Origin: Mesorhizobium sp. L-8-3
GTDB lineage: Bacteria > Pseudomonadota > Alphaproteobacteria > Rhizobiales > Rhizobiaceae
Direction: 5' to 3'
DNA length: 64,000 bases
Assembly (NCBI RefSeq): GCF_016756615.1
Contig: NZ_AP023262.1
Coordinates: 1,672,501-1,736,500, forward strand
Shown: in pieces, positions 43,448 through 52,153 of the stretch
Layout: every line of letters starts with the position of its first letter
How positions within the stretch are numbered: the stretch's first letter is position 1
Notes under the pieces: generated by a model
The model's input: only the letters and a program-made list of their open reading frames with translations
Told to the model about the DNA's origin: nothing
Databases searched by the model: none
Made by a program: the position numbers and the translations under genes

Positions 43448-43831
43448 ATGGACGGCGGGCGGCAGCGGCTCGACAAATGGCTGTTCTTCGCGCGCGTCGT
43501 GAAATCGCGATCGCTCGCAGCCAAGCTGGTCCAGTCGGGCCGCGTCCGGGTCAACCGTGACAAGGCCGAGCAGGCGGCGCATCCGGTCAGGCCGGGCGAT
43601 GTTCTTACGATCACGCTCGACCGGCGCATTCTCGTGCTGAAGGTGCTCGCCGGCGGCGTCCGCCGCGGGCCGGCCGAGGAGGCGCGCACCCTCTATGAAG
43701 ACCTGACGCCGCCGCCGGCGCCGCGCGATGCAGCCCTGCCCGACGCGCTGCCGCCCTTGCGCGATGCGGGCAGCGGCCGACCCACCAAGAAGGAACGTCG
43801 CGAGACCGACCGCTTCCGCTCCGGCGAGTAG
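43448..43831 (+). CDS. S4-domain RNA-binding protein, Hsp15-like
   Basis: 127 residues; the ATG follows the helicase stop with no gap. The S4 domain is at residues 6-70: QRLDKWLFFARVVKSRSLAAKLVQSGRVRVNRDKAEQAAHPVRPGD-type sequence, followed by a Pro-rich linker and a basic tail (GRPTKKERRETDRFR) as in Hsp15. Hsp15 frees stalled nascent-chain-tRNA on 50S subunits after heat shock. Co-transcription with an RNA helicase suggests a shared role in RNA or ribosome upkeep. Confidence 0.9.
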   Translation: MDGGRQRLDKWLFFARVVKSRSLAAKLVQSGRVRVNRDKAEQAAHPVRPGDVLTITLDRRILVLKVLAGGVRRGPAEEARTLYEDLTPPPAPRDAALPDALPPLRDAGSGRPTKKERRETDRFRSGE

Positions 43832-43835
43832 ATAC

Positions 43836-43904
43836 CAGGCATGCCCCCCAAAGCGTGCAGCGGTCTCGGGAAAAGGGCATGCGCTGATCAGGAACCTGCA
43901 GTTG
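43836..43904 (+). repeat. Degenerate copy of mosaic repeat family 2
   Basis: GCATGCCC at 43839-43846 pairs with GGGCATGC at 43875-43882; the inside resembles the CCCGAAAG...CGGTCTCGGG core of the other copies, and CTGCAG follows. It lies five bases after the S4 gene stop. The remaining gap up to 44088 has no gene. Confidence 0.6.
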
Positions 43905-44088
43905 CGTGTCGTTTGAACCGTCCTCCAGGCGATACGCCGCAGGCGGAAAATGCGCCCGTCCGGGCTGGCCCGAAAATCGGTTCCTCGCGGGCGCGACTGC
44001 GCGCAATGGCCGCCCTTGCCATGGTCCGTCAAAGGGTCTACCTCACGAACGCAACCAGTAGAATACGGGACCTCCCGGAGCCGCCTCC

Positions 44089-44427
44089 ATGACCTATGTC
44101 GTCACCGACAACTGCATCAAATGCAAATATATGGACTGCATAGAGGTGTGTCCGGTCGACTGTTTCTACGAAGGCGAAAACATGCTCGTCATCCATCCGG
44201 ACGAGTGCATCGACTGCGGCGTGTGCGAACCCGAATGCCCGGCCGACGCGATCAAGCCGGACACCGAGCCCGGGCTCGACGACTGGCTCAAGATCAATGC
44301 CCAGTATTCCGAGGCCTGGCCGAACATCACCTCCAAGAAGGAGCCGCCGGCCGACGCCAAGGAGTTCGACGGTATCGAGGGCAAGTTCGAGAAATTCTTC
44401 TCTCCCGAGCCCGGCGAAGGGGACTGA
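44089..44427 (+). CDS. fdxA: Ferredoxin FdxA (7Fe)
   Basis: 112 residues, the standard alphaproteobacterial FdxA. Cysteines C9, C12, C17, C21, C25 and then [17 protein letters not shown] carry the [3Fe-4S] and [4Fe-4S] clusters. The C-terminal part [28 protein letters not shown] is typical. It is a soluble low-potential electron carrier. The neighbours are the S4 protein and CarD, an order common in Rhizobiales. It resembles the operon-encoded ferredoxin at 17911 but keeps Cys12. Confidence 0.95.
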   Translation: MTYVVTDNCIKCKYMDCIEVCPVDCFYEGENMLVIHPDECIDCGVCEPECPADAIKPDTEPGLDDWLKINAQYSEAWPNITSKKEPPADAKEFDGIEGKFEKFFSPEPGEGD

Positions 44428-44529
44428 TCTTCGCCCGGAAATTGTAACCGGCTTGATCAATTTCGTCCGAATTGTCACCTTGCTCAGCCGCATTGACAAC
44501 GGCCGATTCTTCGCGTGTGCAGCAAATTG

Positions 44530-44557
44530 TTGATTCTGTCGACTTTTTGTGCTATCC
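44530..44557 (+). promoter_or_regulatory. Candidate promoter of carD
   Basis: TTGATT at 44530-44535 and CTATCC at 44552-44557 are 16 bp apart, in an A/T-rich stretch. The 370-bp gap 44428-44797 between fdxA and carD contains no gene; a leader of about 230 nt would result. No known riboswitch was recognised. Confidence 0.4.
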
Positions 44558-44797
44558 GTAAAAAACATGCCGGTGACACAACGTCGATTGATGGCGAACG
44601 CCTCAAATCATTGAAAGGTGATGCACACACTCCGGACCAGGCGAACTGGGCCAGGCGGGTATGATTTGTACCTGTGCCGCGGCTCGGCTTATTCCGGATG
44701 TGAGACCTGTTGTGCGGCAATCTAAGGCCCGCCATGTCGGCGGCCATGTCAAGTCTGGCCGGCGATTCCGCCGGCAGCGCAAAGGAGTGCAGGGCGT

Positions 44798-45373
44798 ATG
44801 GCAACCCCCCAGAAGAAGACAGCGGCGACGCGTCACGGATTCAAGACCGGCGAGTTCATCGTGTATCCGGCGCATGGCGTCGGCCAGATCGTATCGATCG
44901 ATGAACAGGAGGTCGCGGGCCACAAGCTGGAACTCTTCGTCATCGACTTCCAGAAGGACAAGATGCGTCTCAAGGTGCCGGTGGCCAAGGCCACGTCGAT
45001 CGGCATGCGCAAGCTGTCCGAGACCGACTATGTCGATCGCGCGCTGAAGGTCGTGCAGGGCCGCGCCCGCGTGAAGCGCACCATGTGGTCGCGCCGCGCC
45101 CAGGAATATGACGCCAAGATCAATTCCGGCGATCTGATATCGATCTCGGAAGTGGTGCGCGACCTCTACCGCGCCGAGAACCAGCCCGAGCAGTCCTATT
45201 CCGAGCGCCAGCTCTACGAGGCGGCTCTCGACCGCATGGCGCGTGAGATCGCTGCCGTGAACAAGATGTCGGAGACCGAAGCCGTGCGCCTCATCGAGGC
45301 CAATCTGGCCAAGGGGCCGAAGCGCGGAGCCAAGGCCGACAACGAAGAGGCCGAGCAGGAAGAGGCGGCCTGA
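44798..45373 (+). CDS. carD: CarD-family transcriptional regulator
   Basis: 191 residues. The RNA-polymerase-interacting domain (CarD/TRCF-RID) is at the N-terminus: GEFIVYPAHGVGQIVSIDEQEVAGHKLELFVIDF and KMRLKVPVAKA. The helical DNA-binding half follows: MRKLSETDYVDRALKVVQGRARVKRTMWSRRAQEYDAKINSGDL, then RQLYEAALDRMAREIA. CarD proteins bind the RNA polymerase beta subunit and the upstream edge of the open complex and tune rRNA and stress promoters. A clear intrinsic terminator follows. Confidence 0.94.
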   Translation: MATPQKKTAATRHGFKTGEFIVYPAHGVGQIVSIDEQEVAGHKLELFVIDFQKDKMRLKVPVAKATSIGMRKLSETDYVDRALKVVQGRARVKRTMWSRRAQEYDAKINSGDLISISEVVRDLYRAENQPEQSYSERQLYEAALDRMAREIAAVNKMSETEAVRLIEANLAKGPKRGAKADNEEAEQEEAA

Positions 45374-45401
45374 GCCGGCATTCCGTCACGATACCGAAGA
45401 G

Positions 45402-45424
45402 CCCGGCCGTCGCGCCGGGTTTTT
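45402..45424 (+). terminator. Intrinsic terminator of carD
   Basis: CCCGGC at 45402-45407 pairs with GCCGGG at 45414-45419, followed by TTTTT. It lies 28 bp after the carD stop codon. Confidence 0.85.
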
Positions 45425-45430
45425 CTTTGA

Positions 45431-45459
45431 AGCATGTCTTCCGAAAGCTGGTACCTACG
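45431..45459 (+). repeat. Truncated copy of mosaic repeat family 2
   Basis: AAGCATGTCTTCCGAAAGC matches the start of the copies at 25555 and 52154, but the rest is missing. It overlaps the last bases of the AHSA1 gene on the other strand, so it supplied that gene's end. Confidence 0.6.
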
Positions 45460-45934
45460 CAGACGTGCCGCTGCCTGGGCCGCCGAGCCGGGCGAGCAGC
45501 CCCGCCAGATTGTCGAAAGCGCCGCTCCAGCCCTGTTCGTGATCGGCGCGCTCGTGCTCGCCGAGCAGTCCGGAATGGGTCATCACCTTCAGCGTGTCGC
45601 TGCCTTGCGCGGAAAGCTCGACCCGGACGATAGTCTCGATGCCGGCCATGCCGTGGCCTTTCTCCCAGATACAGCTGAGGACAAGAAGCTCGGGCGCACG
45701 CATCTCGAGGTAGCGGCCTGCCACCTCGTAGCCCACCCCCTCGGGTGACTGCATCTCGATCCGGAAGCCACCGCCGATCCGGGCATCCGCATGGGCCGTC
45801 CGGACAGTGTAGCCATGCGGGCACATCCACCGGCGCAGCAGCTCCGCGCGGGTGAAGGTCTCGAACACCAGCGACGGCGGCGCGCGGAAGGTCCGGCGCA
45901 TGTCGAGCAGGAAATCTGCCTTGCGGATTCGCAT
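45455..45934 (-). CDS. AHSA1/SRPBCC-domain protein
   Basis: 159 residues from the ATG at 45934. The fold is recognised from MRRTFRAPPSLVFETFTRAELLRRWMCPHG, then GGGFRIEMQSPEGVGYEVAGRYLEMRAPELLVLSCIWE, and the C-terminal helix EHERADHEQGWSGAFDNLAGLLARLG, which matches the AHSA1 pattern of a final long helix closing a hydrophobic cavity. Such small proteins bind hydrophobic ligands; no specific role is known. It is convergent with carD. Confidence 0.87.
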   Translation of the reverse strand: MRIRKADFLLDMRRTFRAPPSLVFETFTRAELLRRWMCPHGYTVRTAHADARIGGGFRIEMQSPEGVGYEVAGRYLEMRAPELLVLSCIWEKGHGMAGIETIVRVELSAQGSDTLKVMTHSGLLGEHERADHEQGWSGAFDNLAGLLARLGGPGSGTSA

Positions 45935-46047
45935 GGTCTCTCTGCTTGCGTGTCGTTCCCGTCGAAAATCGCAACACAGTGGATTCTCGATCTCCGGACC
46001 TTGATGCTACAGGGCGTCCCTTGCGTGTCCAAGCGGACCAGCAGAGG

Positions 46048-47838
46048 CTAGAACCAGGCCGGCCGCATCGACAGCGTCGTATCGTCGAGGCTGTCGAGCA
46101 GGGCCCGCTGGGTACGCGCCTTCGGCAGCTCGTAGGTGAAGAAGTAGCGGCAGGCGGCGAGCTTGCCCTGCAGGAAATCCGCGTCTCCTTCGCCGGCTGC
46201 GAGCTTGCGCGATGCCGTCACCGCCTGCCTGAGCCACATCCAGGCGATCGCGACGTGACCCGTCATGTCGAGATAGGCGGTGGCGTTGGCCAGCGCCAGT
46301 CGCGGGTTCTCGGCCAGTGCGGCGGCGAGCTTGCCCGTCGTCGCCACGGTCTCCGAGAGGTGCGCGGCGAGATCCGCCGCATGGGCGCGCAAGGCATCGG
46401 TCGCATTCGCCGCGGCCACATCGGACATGACGCGGGCGGCAAAGACGCGCATGCCGTCGCCGCCCGCCTGCACCACCTTGCGGCCGAGCAGATCCATGCC
46501 CTGGATGCCGTGCGTGCCTTCATGGATCGGGTTGAGGCGGTTGTCCCGATAGAGCCGCTCGACGGGATAGTCGCGGGTGTAGCCGTAGCCGCCGAGCACC
46601 TGGATCGCGTGCTTGTTGGCTTCGAGGCAGAACTCCGATGGCCAGGACTTCGCGATCGGCGTCAACAGGTCGAGCAGCAGCTCTGTCTCGCGGCGCTTCG
46701 TCTCGTCGGTTTCGGTGCGGATCGTGTCGACAAGCAGGGCCGCCTGGAGAAGGAGCGCGAACGCGCCTTCGACCGCCGCCTTCTGGGCGAGCAGCAGGCG
46801 CCTGATGTCGGCATGCTCGATGATGGCGATTTGCGGGCTGGCGGCGTCCTTGCCGTCGGGGTGGCGGCCCTGCGGCCGTTCCCGGGCATAAGCGAGCGAT
46901 GCGCGGTAGCCGGCTGCGCCGAGTGCCGTCGCACCGAGGCCGACGCCGATGCGGGCCTCGTTCATCATCTGGAACATGTAGGCGAGCCCCTTGTTCTCCT
47001 CGCCGACCAGATAGCCGGTGCAGGGCGTGCCCTCTCCGAAGTTGAGCAGCGTGTTGGTCGTGCCGCGATAACCCATCTTGTGGTTGAGGCCGGCCAGCGC
47101 GACCCCGTTGCGAGGTCCCCGGCTGCCGTCGTCGGCGACCAGATATTTCGGCACGATGAACAGCGAGATGCCTTTCACCCCGGGCAGGCTGCCGGGGATC
47201 CTGGCGAGCACCATGTGGACGATGTTCTCGGAGATCTCCTGGTCTCCGCCCGAGATCCACATCTTGCGTCCGGTCAGCCGCCAGCTTCCGTCGGCCTGCC
47301 GTTCGGCGCGGGTGGTGATGTCGGAGAGCGACGAGCCCGCCTGCGGCTCCGAAAGGCACATGGTGCCGAAGAACCGGCCTTCGACCATTGGCCTCAGGAA
47401 CCGCTCCTTCTGCTCCGCGGTGCCGAAGGCGGCGATCAGATTGGCCGCGCCGACGGTGAGGAACGGGTAGCCGGCGGTGCCGACATTGGCCATGGAGAAG
47501 ATGAAGGCGCAGGCGCTGCGCACGGTTTCGGGCATCTGCGCGCCGCCCCATTCATGGTCGAAGCCCGCACCGAAGAAGCCCGCCTCGCGGTAGGCGGCGA
47601 GCGCTTCGCCGACGCGCCCGTCCATGACCACCTTTCCGTCGACGAAGCGCGGCTCGTTCTCGTCGAGGGCGGCGGCGTGGGGCAGGAAATGGTCGAATGC
47701 GATGCGCTCGGCGGTATCGAGCGCGGCCTCGATCGCCGCGCGGTCATAGTCGGCGAAGCGCGCCGCGGCAGCGAGTTCCTCTGCCCTGACCACGTCGAAA
47801 AGCTGGAAGGCGAGATCGGTCCGGTCGACGCTGATCAT
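46048..47838 (-). CDS. Acyl-CoA dehydrogenase, long (DmdC/FadE-like) type
   Basis: 596 residues from the ATG at 47838 (GAGG upstream); an ATG at 47853 would add five. The domain order is N-terminal helices (YREAGFFGAGFDHEWGGAQMPETV), the FAD-binding middle (GTMCLSEPQAGSSLSDITTRAERQADGSWRLTGRKMWISGGD) and the C-terminal helical domain (QVLGGYGYTRDYPVERLYRDNRLNPIHEGTHGIQGMDLLGRKV). An extra C-terminal acyl-CoA DH-like extension makes it about 200 residues longer than short-chain enzymes, as in DmdC and some FadE proteins. It oxidises an acyl-CoA and passes electrons to ETF. The substrate is uncertain. Confidence 0.9.
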   Translation of the reverse strand: MISVDRTDLAFQLFDVVRAEELAAAARFADYDRAAIEAALDTAERIAFDHFLPHAAALDENEPRFVDGKVVMDGRVGEALAAYREAGFFGAGFDHEWGGAQMPETVRSACAFIFSMANVGTAGYPFLTVGAANLIAAFGTAEQKERFLRPMVEGRFFGTMCLSEPQAGSSLSDITTRAERQADGSWRLTGRKMWISGGDQEISENIVHMVLARIPGSLPGVKGISLFIVPKYLVADDGSRGPRNGVALAGLNHKMGYRGTTNTLLNFGEGTPCTGYLVGEENKGLAYMFQMMNEARIGVGLGATALGAAGYRASLAYARERPQGRHPDGKDAASPQIAIIEHADIRRLLLAQKAAVEGAFALLLQAALLVDTIRTETDETKRRETELLLDLLTPIAKSWPSEFCLEANKHAIQVLGGYGYTRDYPVERLYRDNRLNPIHEGTHGIQGMDLLGRKVVQAGGDGMRVFAARVMSDVAAANATDALRAHAADLAAHLSETVATTGKLAAALAENPRLALANATAYLDMTGHVAIAWMWLRQAVTASRKLAAGEGDADFLQGKLAACRYFFTYELPKARTQRALLDSLDDTTLSMRPAWF

Positions 47839-47969
47839 GGAACATTTCCTCATCCGGTACGTTGATGGTTCTGGACGGCGGGCCGGAGTTTAGCCGCTCG
47901 ACGCACCCTATGCCTATCACGGTCCGTTGCGGACCGGGATTCGTGAACGGCCATCTTGTGGAGCGCATG

Positions 47970-48836
47970 ATGACGGACGAGTCGGCGAGACGGACGATGA
48001 TCCGGGCGGCGATGAAGGCGCCCTATCTGGAGCGCGATGAAGAACTGGCGCTGGCTATCCGCTGGCGCAAGGATCACGACCAGGAAGCGCTCCACCGCAT
48101 CACCACCGCCCATATGCGGCTCGTCATCTCGATGGCGGCGCGATTCCGGAATTTCGGGCTGTCGATGGGCGATCTCATCCAGGAAGGTCATGTCGGTCTT
48201 CTGGAGGCTGCGGCACGTTTCGAGCCGGAGCGCGAGGTGCGCTTTTCCACCTATGCCACATGGTGGATCCGCGCCTCCATCCAGGATTACATACTGCGTA
48301 ACTGGTCGATCGTTCGCGGCGGCACGAGTTCGGCGCAGAAGGCCCTGTTCTTCAATTTGAGGCGGTTGCGCGCGCGCCTGGCGCAAGGATCCGACCCGCT
48401 GTCGAGCGCGGCAGCCTATCGGGAGATCTCGCTTGCGCTCGGCGTGCCCGAGGCGGATGTCGCGCTGATGGATTCCAGGCTGTCCGGTCCCGACGCCTCG
48501 CTCAACGCCCCGATCGCCGAAGAGGGCAGCGGCGCTTCGGACCGTCTCGACTTCCTCATCTCGGATGAGCCGCTTCCGGACGAGATCGTCGGCGACGCCA
48601 TCGACGACGAGCGCCGCAGCGATTGGCTGAACAGCGCGCTCTGCGTGCTCAATCCGCGCGAGCTCAAGATCATCCGCGAGCGGCGCCTGTGCGACGAGGG
48701 CGCCACGCTGGAGGCGCTCGGCGAGACGCTGGGAATCTCCAAGGAGCGTGTTCGCCAGATCGAGAACCGTGCGCTCGAAAAGCTCAAGGTCGCGCTGGTC
48801 AAGGCCAATCCGGCCTTCGAATCGCAGGCCGCGTGA
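47970..48836 (+). CDS. rpoH: RNA polymerase sigma-32-type factor (RpoH2-like)
   Basis: 288 residues; GGAG is 6 nt before the ATG at 47970, and ATGs at 47967 and further upstream are alternatives. Region 2 is clear (EALHRITTAHMRLVISMAARFRNFGLSMGDLIQEGHVGLLEAAARFEPEREVRFSTYATWWIRASIQDYIL), then the RpoH box SSAQKALFFNLRRLR and region 4.2 with TLEALGETLGISKERVRQIENRALEKL. Rhizobia often have two RpoH factors, for heat shock and oxidative or photo-oxidative stress; this divergent sequence fits the second type. It is divergent from the acyl-CoA dehydrogenase gene. Confidence 0.87.
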   Translation: MTDESARRTMIRAAMKAPYLERDEELALAIRWRKDHDQEALHRITTAHMRLVISMAARFRNFGLSMGDLIQEGHVGLLEAAARFEPEREVRFSTYATWWIRASIQDYILRNWSIVRGGTSSAQKALFFNLRRLRARLAQGSDPLSSAAAYREISLALGVPEADVALMDSRLSGPDASLNAPIAEEGSGASDRLDFLISDEPLPDEIVGDAIDDERRSDWLNSALCVLNPRELKIIRERRLCDEGATLEALGETLGISKERVRQIENRALEKLKVALVKANPAFESQAA

Positions 48837-48869
48837 CCGGCTGCCGTCGTCGTAGACAGAACGTCGGGT

Positions 48870-49178
48870 CTAATGGTCCTTCGGCCGGTTGGCCTCGAAG
48901 GCCGTCTTCTTGGCGTCGGAGGCTTCCGTCTGGTGGCGCGCCTGCCATTCGGCATAGGGCATGCCGTAGATGATCTCGCGCGATTCCTCCTTGCTCATGT
49001 CGAGGCCGGCCGCGTTGGCGGCGTCGCGATACCAGTTCGACAGGCAGTTGCGGCAGAAGCCGGCGAGGTTCATCAGGTCGATGTTCTGGACGTCGGCGCG
49101 ATTGCGCAGATGCGCGACCAGCGTGCGGAAGGCGGCCGCCTCGAAATCACGCCTCTGCTCGTCGGTGAGTTCGCTCAT
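48870..49178 (-). CDS. DUF1244 family protein
   Basis: 102 residues from the ATG at 49178 with AAGGAG 6 nt upstream. The family pattern is evident: AAAFRTLVAHLRNRADVQNIDLMNLAGFCRNCLSNWYRDAA and EIIYGMPYAEWQARHQ. It contains two conserved cysteines (C-R-N-C), possibly a metal site. The function is unknown. It follows the N-formylglutamate amidohydrolase gene by 11 bp, so they are likely one transcript. Confidence 0.9.
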   Translation of the reverse strand: MSELTDEQRRDFEAAAFRTLVAHLRNRADVQNIDLMNLAGFCRNCLSNWYRDAANAAGLDMSKEESREIIYGMPYAEWQARHQTEASDAKKTAFEANRPKDH

Positions 49179-49189
49179 TCCAATCTCCT

Positions 49190-49987
49190 TCACACTGGCC
49201 CGGTGCGGGAGCCGTAGCGCCTGACCTCATGTATATCGGGGCGACGGTTGATCGCGTCAACGATCGGCGCGAGCCGCTCGGCCCAGCGCGTGGCCTGATG
49301 CTCGTCGGCGATCAGATCCTGCCTGATCTCGACCAGCGCATGGGCGAAGCCGTTGACGATGGCGTGCCTGAACATGGTGTCGCCGCGCAAGGCGCCGTCA
49401 TAGGGCTCGTTGTCGCCGACGACGAGGTCCGGATCCTGCGACAACTGGTCGATCAGCGGCAGCGGCGCGCGCGGATCGAGGTCCCACAGCACGCCGACAT
49501 GCCAGGGGCGCACGAAGCCCTGCATCACCGGCGTAAAGGAATGGATGGACATGACGAAGGGCGCATGGCCGGAATCATGCGCGGCCGAGGCGGTGACCGC
49601 CGCGACCGCATCGTGATAGGGCCGGTAGAAGCGCTCGAGCCGTCTTTCGCGCTCCTCCGGCGCCATCGGATAGTTTCCCGGCACGACGGTGCCGTCATAG
49701 AGCTGGCGAATCAGCGTCGGGTCGTCCTCGCCGCGGTTGGGGTCGATGAGCAGCCGCGAGAAATTGGCGATCACGGCCGGCGCGTCCAGCAGAGCGGCAA
49801 GCCGCCGCGTGACATGCTCGACGCCGATGTCATAGGCGATGTGGCGGTCGAACTCCCCGGCCGGCAGGCCAAGATCGCCATATTCCTCGGGCAGGTCGCG
49901 CCGCGCGTGATCCGCGATCAGCACGAGGCCACGCTTTCGGGAGCCCTCGACGACCTCGAAGGGAGCAAAGACTGCGGAGCGTGTCAT
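49190..49987 (-). CDS. N-formylglutamate amidohydrolase family protein
   Basis: 265 residues. The family is recognised by LVLIADHARRDLPEEYGDLGLPAGEFDRHIAYDIGVEHVTRRLAALLDAPAVIANFSRLLIDPNRGEDDPTLI and VMSIHSFTPVMQGFVRPWHVGVLWD. His, Asp and Arg residues in these segments form the zinc site. HutG enzymes hydrolyse N-formyl-L-glutamate in one route of histidine breakdown, but no hut genes are near, so the substrate here is unproven. DUF1244 follows on the same strand; pyk and the DUF1036 gene are divergent from it. Confidence 0.88.
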   Translation of the reverse strand: MTRSAVFAPFEVVEGSRKRGLVLIADHARRDLPEEYGDLGLPAGEFDRHIAYDIGVEHVTRRLAALLDAPAVIANFSRLLIDPNRGEDDPTLIRQLYDGTVVPGNYPMAPEERERRLERFYRPYHDAVAAVTASAAHDSGHAPFVMSIHSFTPVMQGFVRPWHVGVLWDLDPRAPLPLIDQLSQDPDLVVGDNEPYDGALRGDTMFRHAIVNGFAHALVEIRQDLIADEHQATRWAERLAPIVDAINRRPDIHEVRRYGSRTGPV

Positions 49988-50231
49988 GCGGGTCGAATTG
50001 TCCCCTGTTCGTCCATTTCGGCGTGGGACCCGTCATTTCACGGCGGTGTCGGGGTTGCAATGCCGTTGTTTGGCCAATCTTTTTACTGAAATGACCAAAA
50101 GGGTGACGAACTCGTCCGGCGGTCGCGTTCTAAATCGATTGGGTTCCGCAGCGGGCGCGCGTTGACATGCGCCCGGACTTTGCCGAAAAGGGGCGTCAAC
50201 GATGCCGATTTCACTGTCGAGGGGCTTCAGG

Positions 50232-50720
50232 ATGATATTCGCCGGCAGGCTGCGCCTTCGCCACCTGATGGCCGCGCTCTTGCTTTTGCCGGGTATCCCC
50301 ATCGTCGCGGCCGTTGCGTCTTCCCCGGCCCTGGCGGACTTTCGGGTCTGCAATGCCACCCAGAACCTCATCGGCGTGTCGATCGGCTATCGCGCCAAGG
50401 CCGGCTGGGTCACCGAAGGCTGGTGGCATGTCGAAGGATCGACCTGCAAGACCCTGATCGAGGGGCCTTTGTCATCACGCTATTATTATCTGTATGCAGA
50501 GGATGCCGAGCGCGGTGGGCGCTGGGACGGGCCGATCAACATGTGCGTCGCCGAGAAGGAGTTCAAGATCGCCGGCGTCAGCGACTGCGTCGCCCGCGGC
50601 TTCCAGCGCGCAGGATTCCAGGAATACGACACGGGCGAGCAGGCGAGCTGGATGGTGCAGCTGACCGATCAGCCCGCAACCGGCGGCGCACCGGCCGTCA
50701 CGGGAACAGGAACTCAATGA
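50232..50720 (+). CDS. DUF1036 family secreted or membrane protein
   Basis: 162 residues from the ATG at 50232 with GAGGGG 7 nt upstream; an ATG at 50202 has a weaker site. A signal peptide is seen (HLMAALLLLPGIPIVAAVASSPALA, cleaved before DFRVCN). The DUF1036 core follows: NATQNLIGVSIGYRAKAGWVTEGWWHVEGSTCKTLIEGPLSSRYYYLYAED, with paired cysteines that may form disulfides. The function is unknown. Its stop overlaps the start of pyk as ATGA, so the two are translationally coupled, an arrangement seen in other Rhizobiales. Confidence 0.87.
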   Translation: MIFAGRLRLRHLMAALLLLPGIPIVAAVASSPALADFRVCNATQNLIGVSIGYRAKAGWVTEGWWHVEGSTCKTLIEGPLSSRYYYLYAEDAERGGRWDGPINMCVAEKEFKIAGVSDCVARGFQRAGFQEYDTGEQASWMVQLTDQPATGGAPAVTGTGTQ

Positions 50721-52153
50721 GACGCAGCCGAAAGGTCAAGATCCTCGCAACGCTCGGCCCGGCTTCTTCCGACGAGGCCATGATCCGAAAGCTCTTCGAA
50801 GCAGGCGCCGACGTCTTCCGGATCAATATGAGCCATACCGACCACGAGCTGATGCGCACGCTGGTCGGACGCATCCGCGCGGTCGAGCAGGCGGTCGGCC
50901 GTCCGATCGGCATCCTGGCCGATCTGCAGGGCCCGAAGCTCAGGGTCGGCAAGTTCGCCAGGGGCAGGGAAGAGCTGAAGCCAGGCCAGACATTCACGCT
51001 CGACGACAATCCCGAACCCGGCAATGCCGAGCGCGTCCATCTCCCGCATCCCGAGATCCTGAAATCGGTGGAGCCGGGCGACCGGCTGCTGATCGACGAC
51101 GGCCGGCTGCATCTGGTGGCGGAAGAGACCGACGGAAAGTCTATCGTGACGCGGGTCGTCACCGGCACCAGGATCTCCGACAAGAAGGGCGTCAGCCTGC
51201 CCGACACGGAACTGCCGCTCGGTGCGCTCACCGAGAAGGATCGGCGCGATCTCGACGCGGTGCTCGCGACCGGGGTCGACTGGGTGGCGCTGTCCTTCAT
51301 CCAGCGGCCGGAGGACCTCGCCGAGGCGCGCAAGATCGCGCGCGGCCGTGCCGCACTGATGTCGAAGATCGAGAAGCCGCAGGCGGTCGCCCGGTTGGCC
51401 GAGATCATCGAGCTGTCCGACGCCATCATGGTGGCGCGTGGCGATCTCGGCGTCGAAATGCCGGTGGAAGCCGTGCCCGGCATCCAGAAGCAGATCACGC
51501 GCGCCGCGCGCCGCGCCGGCAAGCCGGTCGTGGTGGCCACGCAGATGCTGGAATCGATGATCAGCGCGCCGGTGCCGACCCGTGCCGAGGTCTCGGACGT
51601 GTCGATCGCGGTCTTCGAGGGTGCCGACGCCATCATGCTTTCGGCCGAATCGGCAGCCGGCGAGTATCCTATCGAGGCCGTCGGCATGATGAACAGGATC
51701 GCCGAACGCGTGGAGCAGGACCCGGTCTATCTCGGCATCATCAACGCCCAGCGCTCGGAGCCGGAGGCGACCGGCGCCGATGCGATCTCGGCCGCCGCGC
51801 GCCAGATCGCCGAGACGCTGAAGCTTTCCGCGATCGTCACCTACACGGCATCGGGTACGACCGGCCTGCGCGCCGCCCGCGAAAGGCCGCAGGTGCCGAT
51901 CATCGCGCTGTCGCCGATCCTGGAGACGGCGCGGCGCCTGTCGCTGCTTTGGGGGACGCATTGCGTGGTGACCGAGGACGCCACCGACCTCGACGACATG
52001 GTCGATCGCGCCTGCCGCATCGCGTTTGCCGAGGAGTTCGGCCAGCCGGGCGACCGGGTCATCATCACCGCGGGCGTGCCGCTGCGCACGCCGGGCGCGA
52101 CCAATATGCTGCGCATCGCCTATATCGGCTCCGACGGGCTGGGCGCGCTTTAA
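50717..52153 (+). CDS. pyk: Pyruvate kinase
   Basis: 478 residues, normal size. It starts RSRKVKILATLGPASSDE, with the active-site helix ADVFRINMSHT and the metal/phosphate segment LMSKIEKPQAV (catalytic Lys), then VARGDLGVEMP and the MLESMI region. It makes pyruvate and ATP from phosphoenolpyruvate in glycolysis. The ATG overlaps the DUF1036 stop. The TAA stop continues directly into a family 2 repeat at 52154. Confidence 0.95.
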   Translation: MRRSRKVKILATLGPASSDEAMIRKLFEAGADVFRINMSHTDHELMRTLVGRIRAVEQAVGRPIGILADLQGPKLRVGKFARGREELKPGQTFTLDDNPEPGNAERVHLPHPEILKSVEPGDRLLIDDGRLHLVAEETDGKSIVTRVVTGTRISDKKGVSLPDTELPLGALTEKDRRDLDAVLATGVDWVALSFIQRPEDLAEARKIARGRAALMSKIEKPQAVARLAEIIELSDAIMVARGDLGVEMPVEAVPGIQKQITRAARRAGKPVVVATQMLESMISAPVPTRAEVSDVSIAVFEGADAIMLSAESAAGEYPIEAVGMMNRIAERVEQDPVYLGIINAQRSEPEATGADAISAAARQIAETLKLSAIVTYTASGTTGLRAARERPQVPIIALSPILETARRLSLLWGTHCVVTEDATDLDDMVDRACRIAFAEEFGQPGDRVIITAGVPLRTPGATNMLRIAYIGSDGLGAL

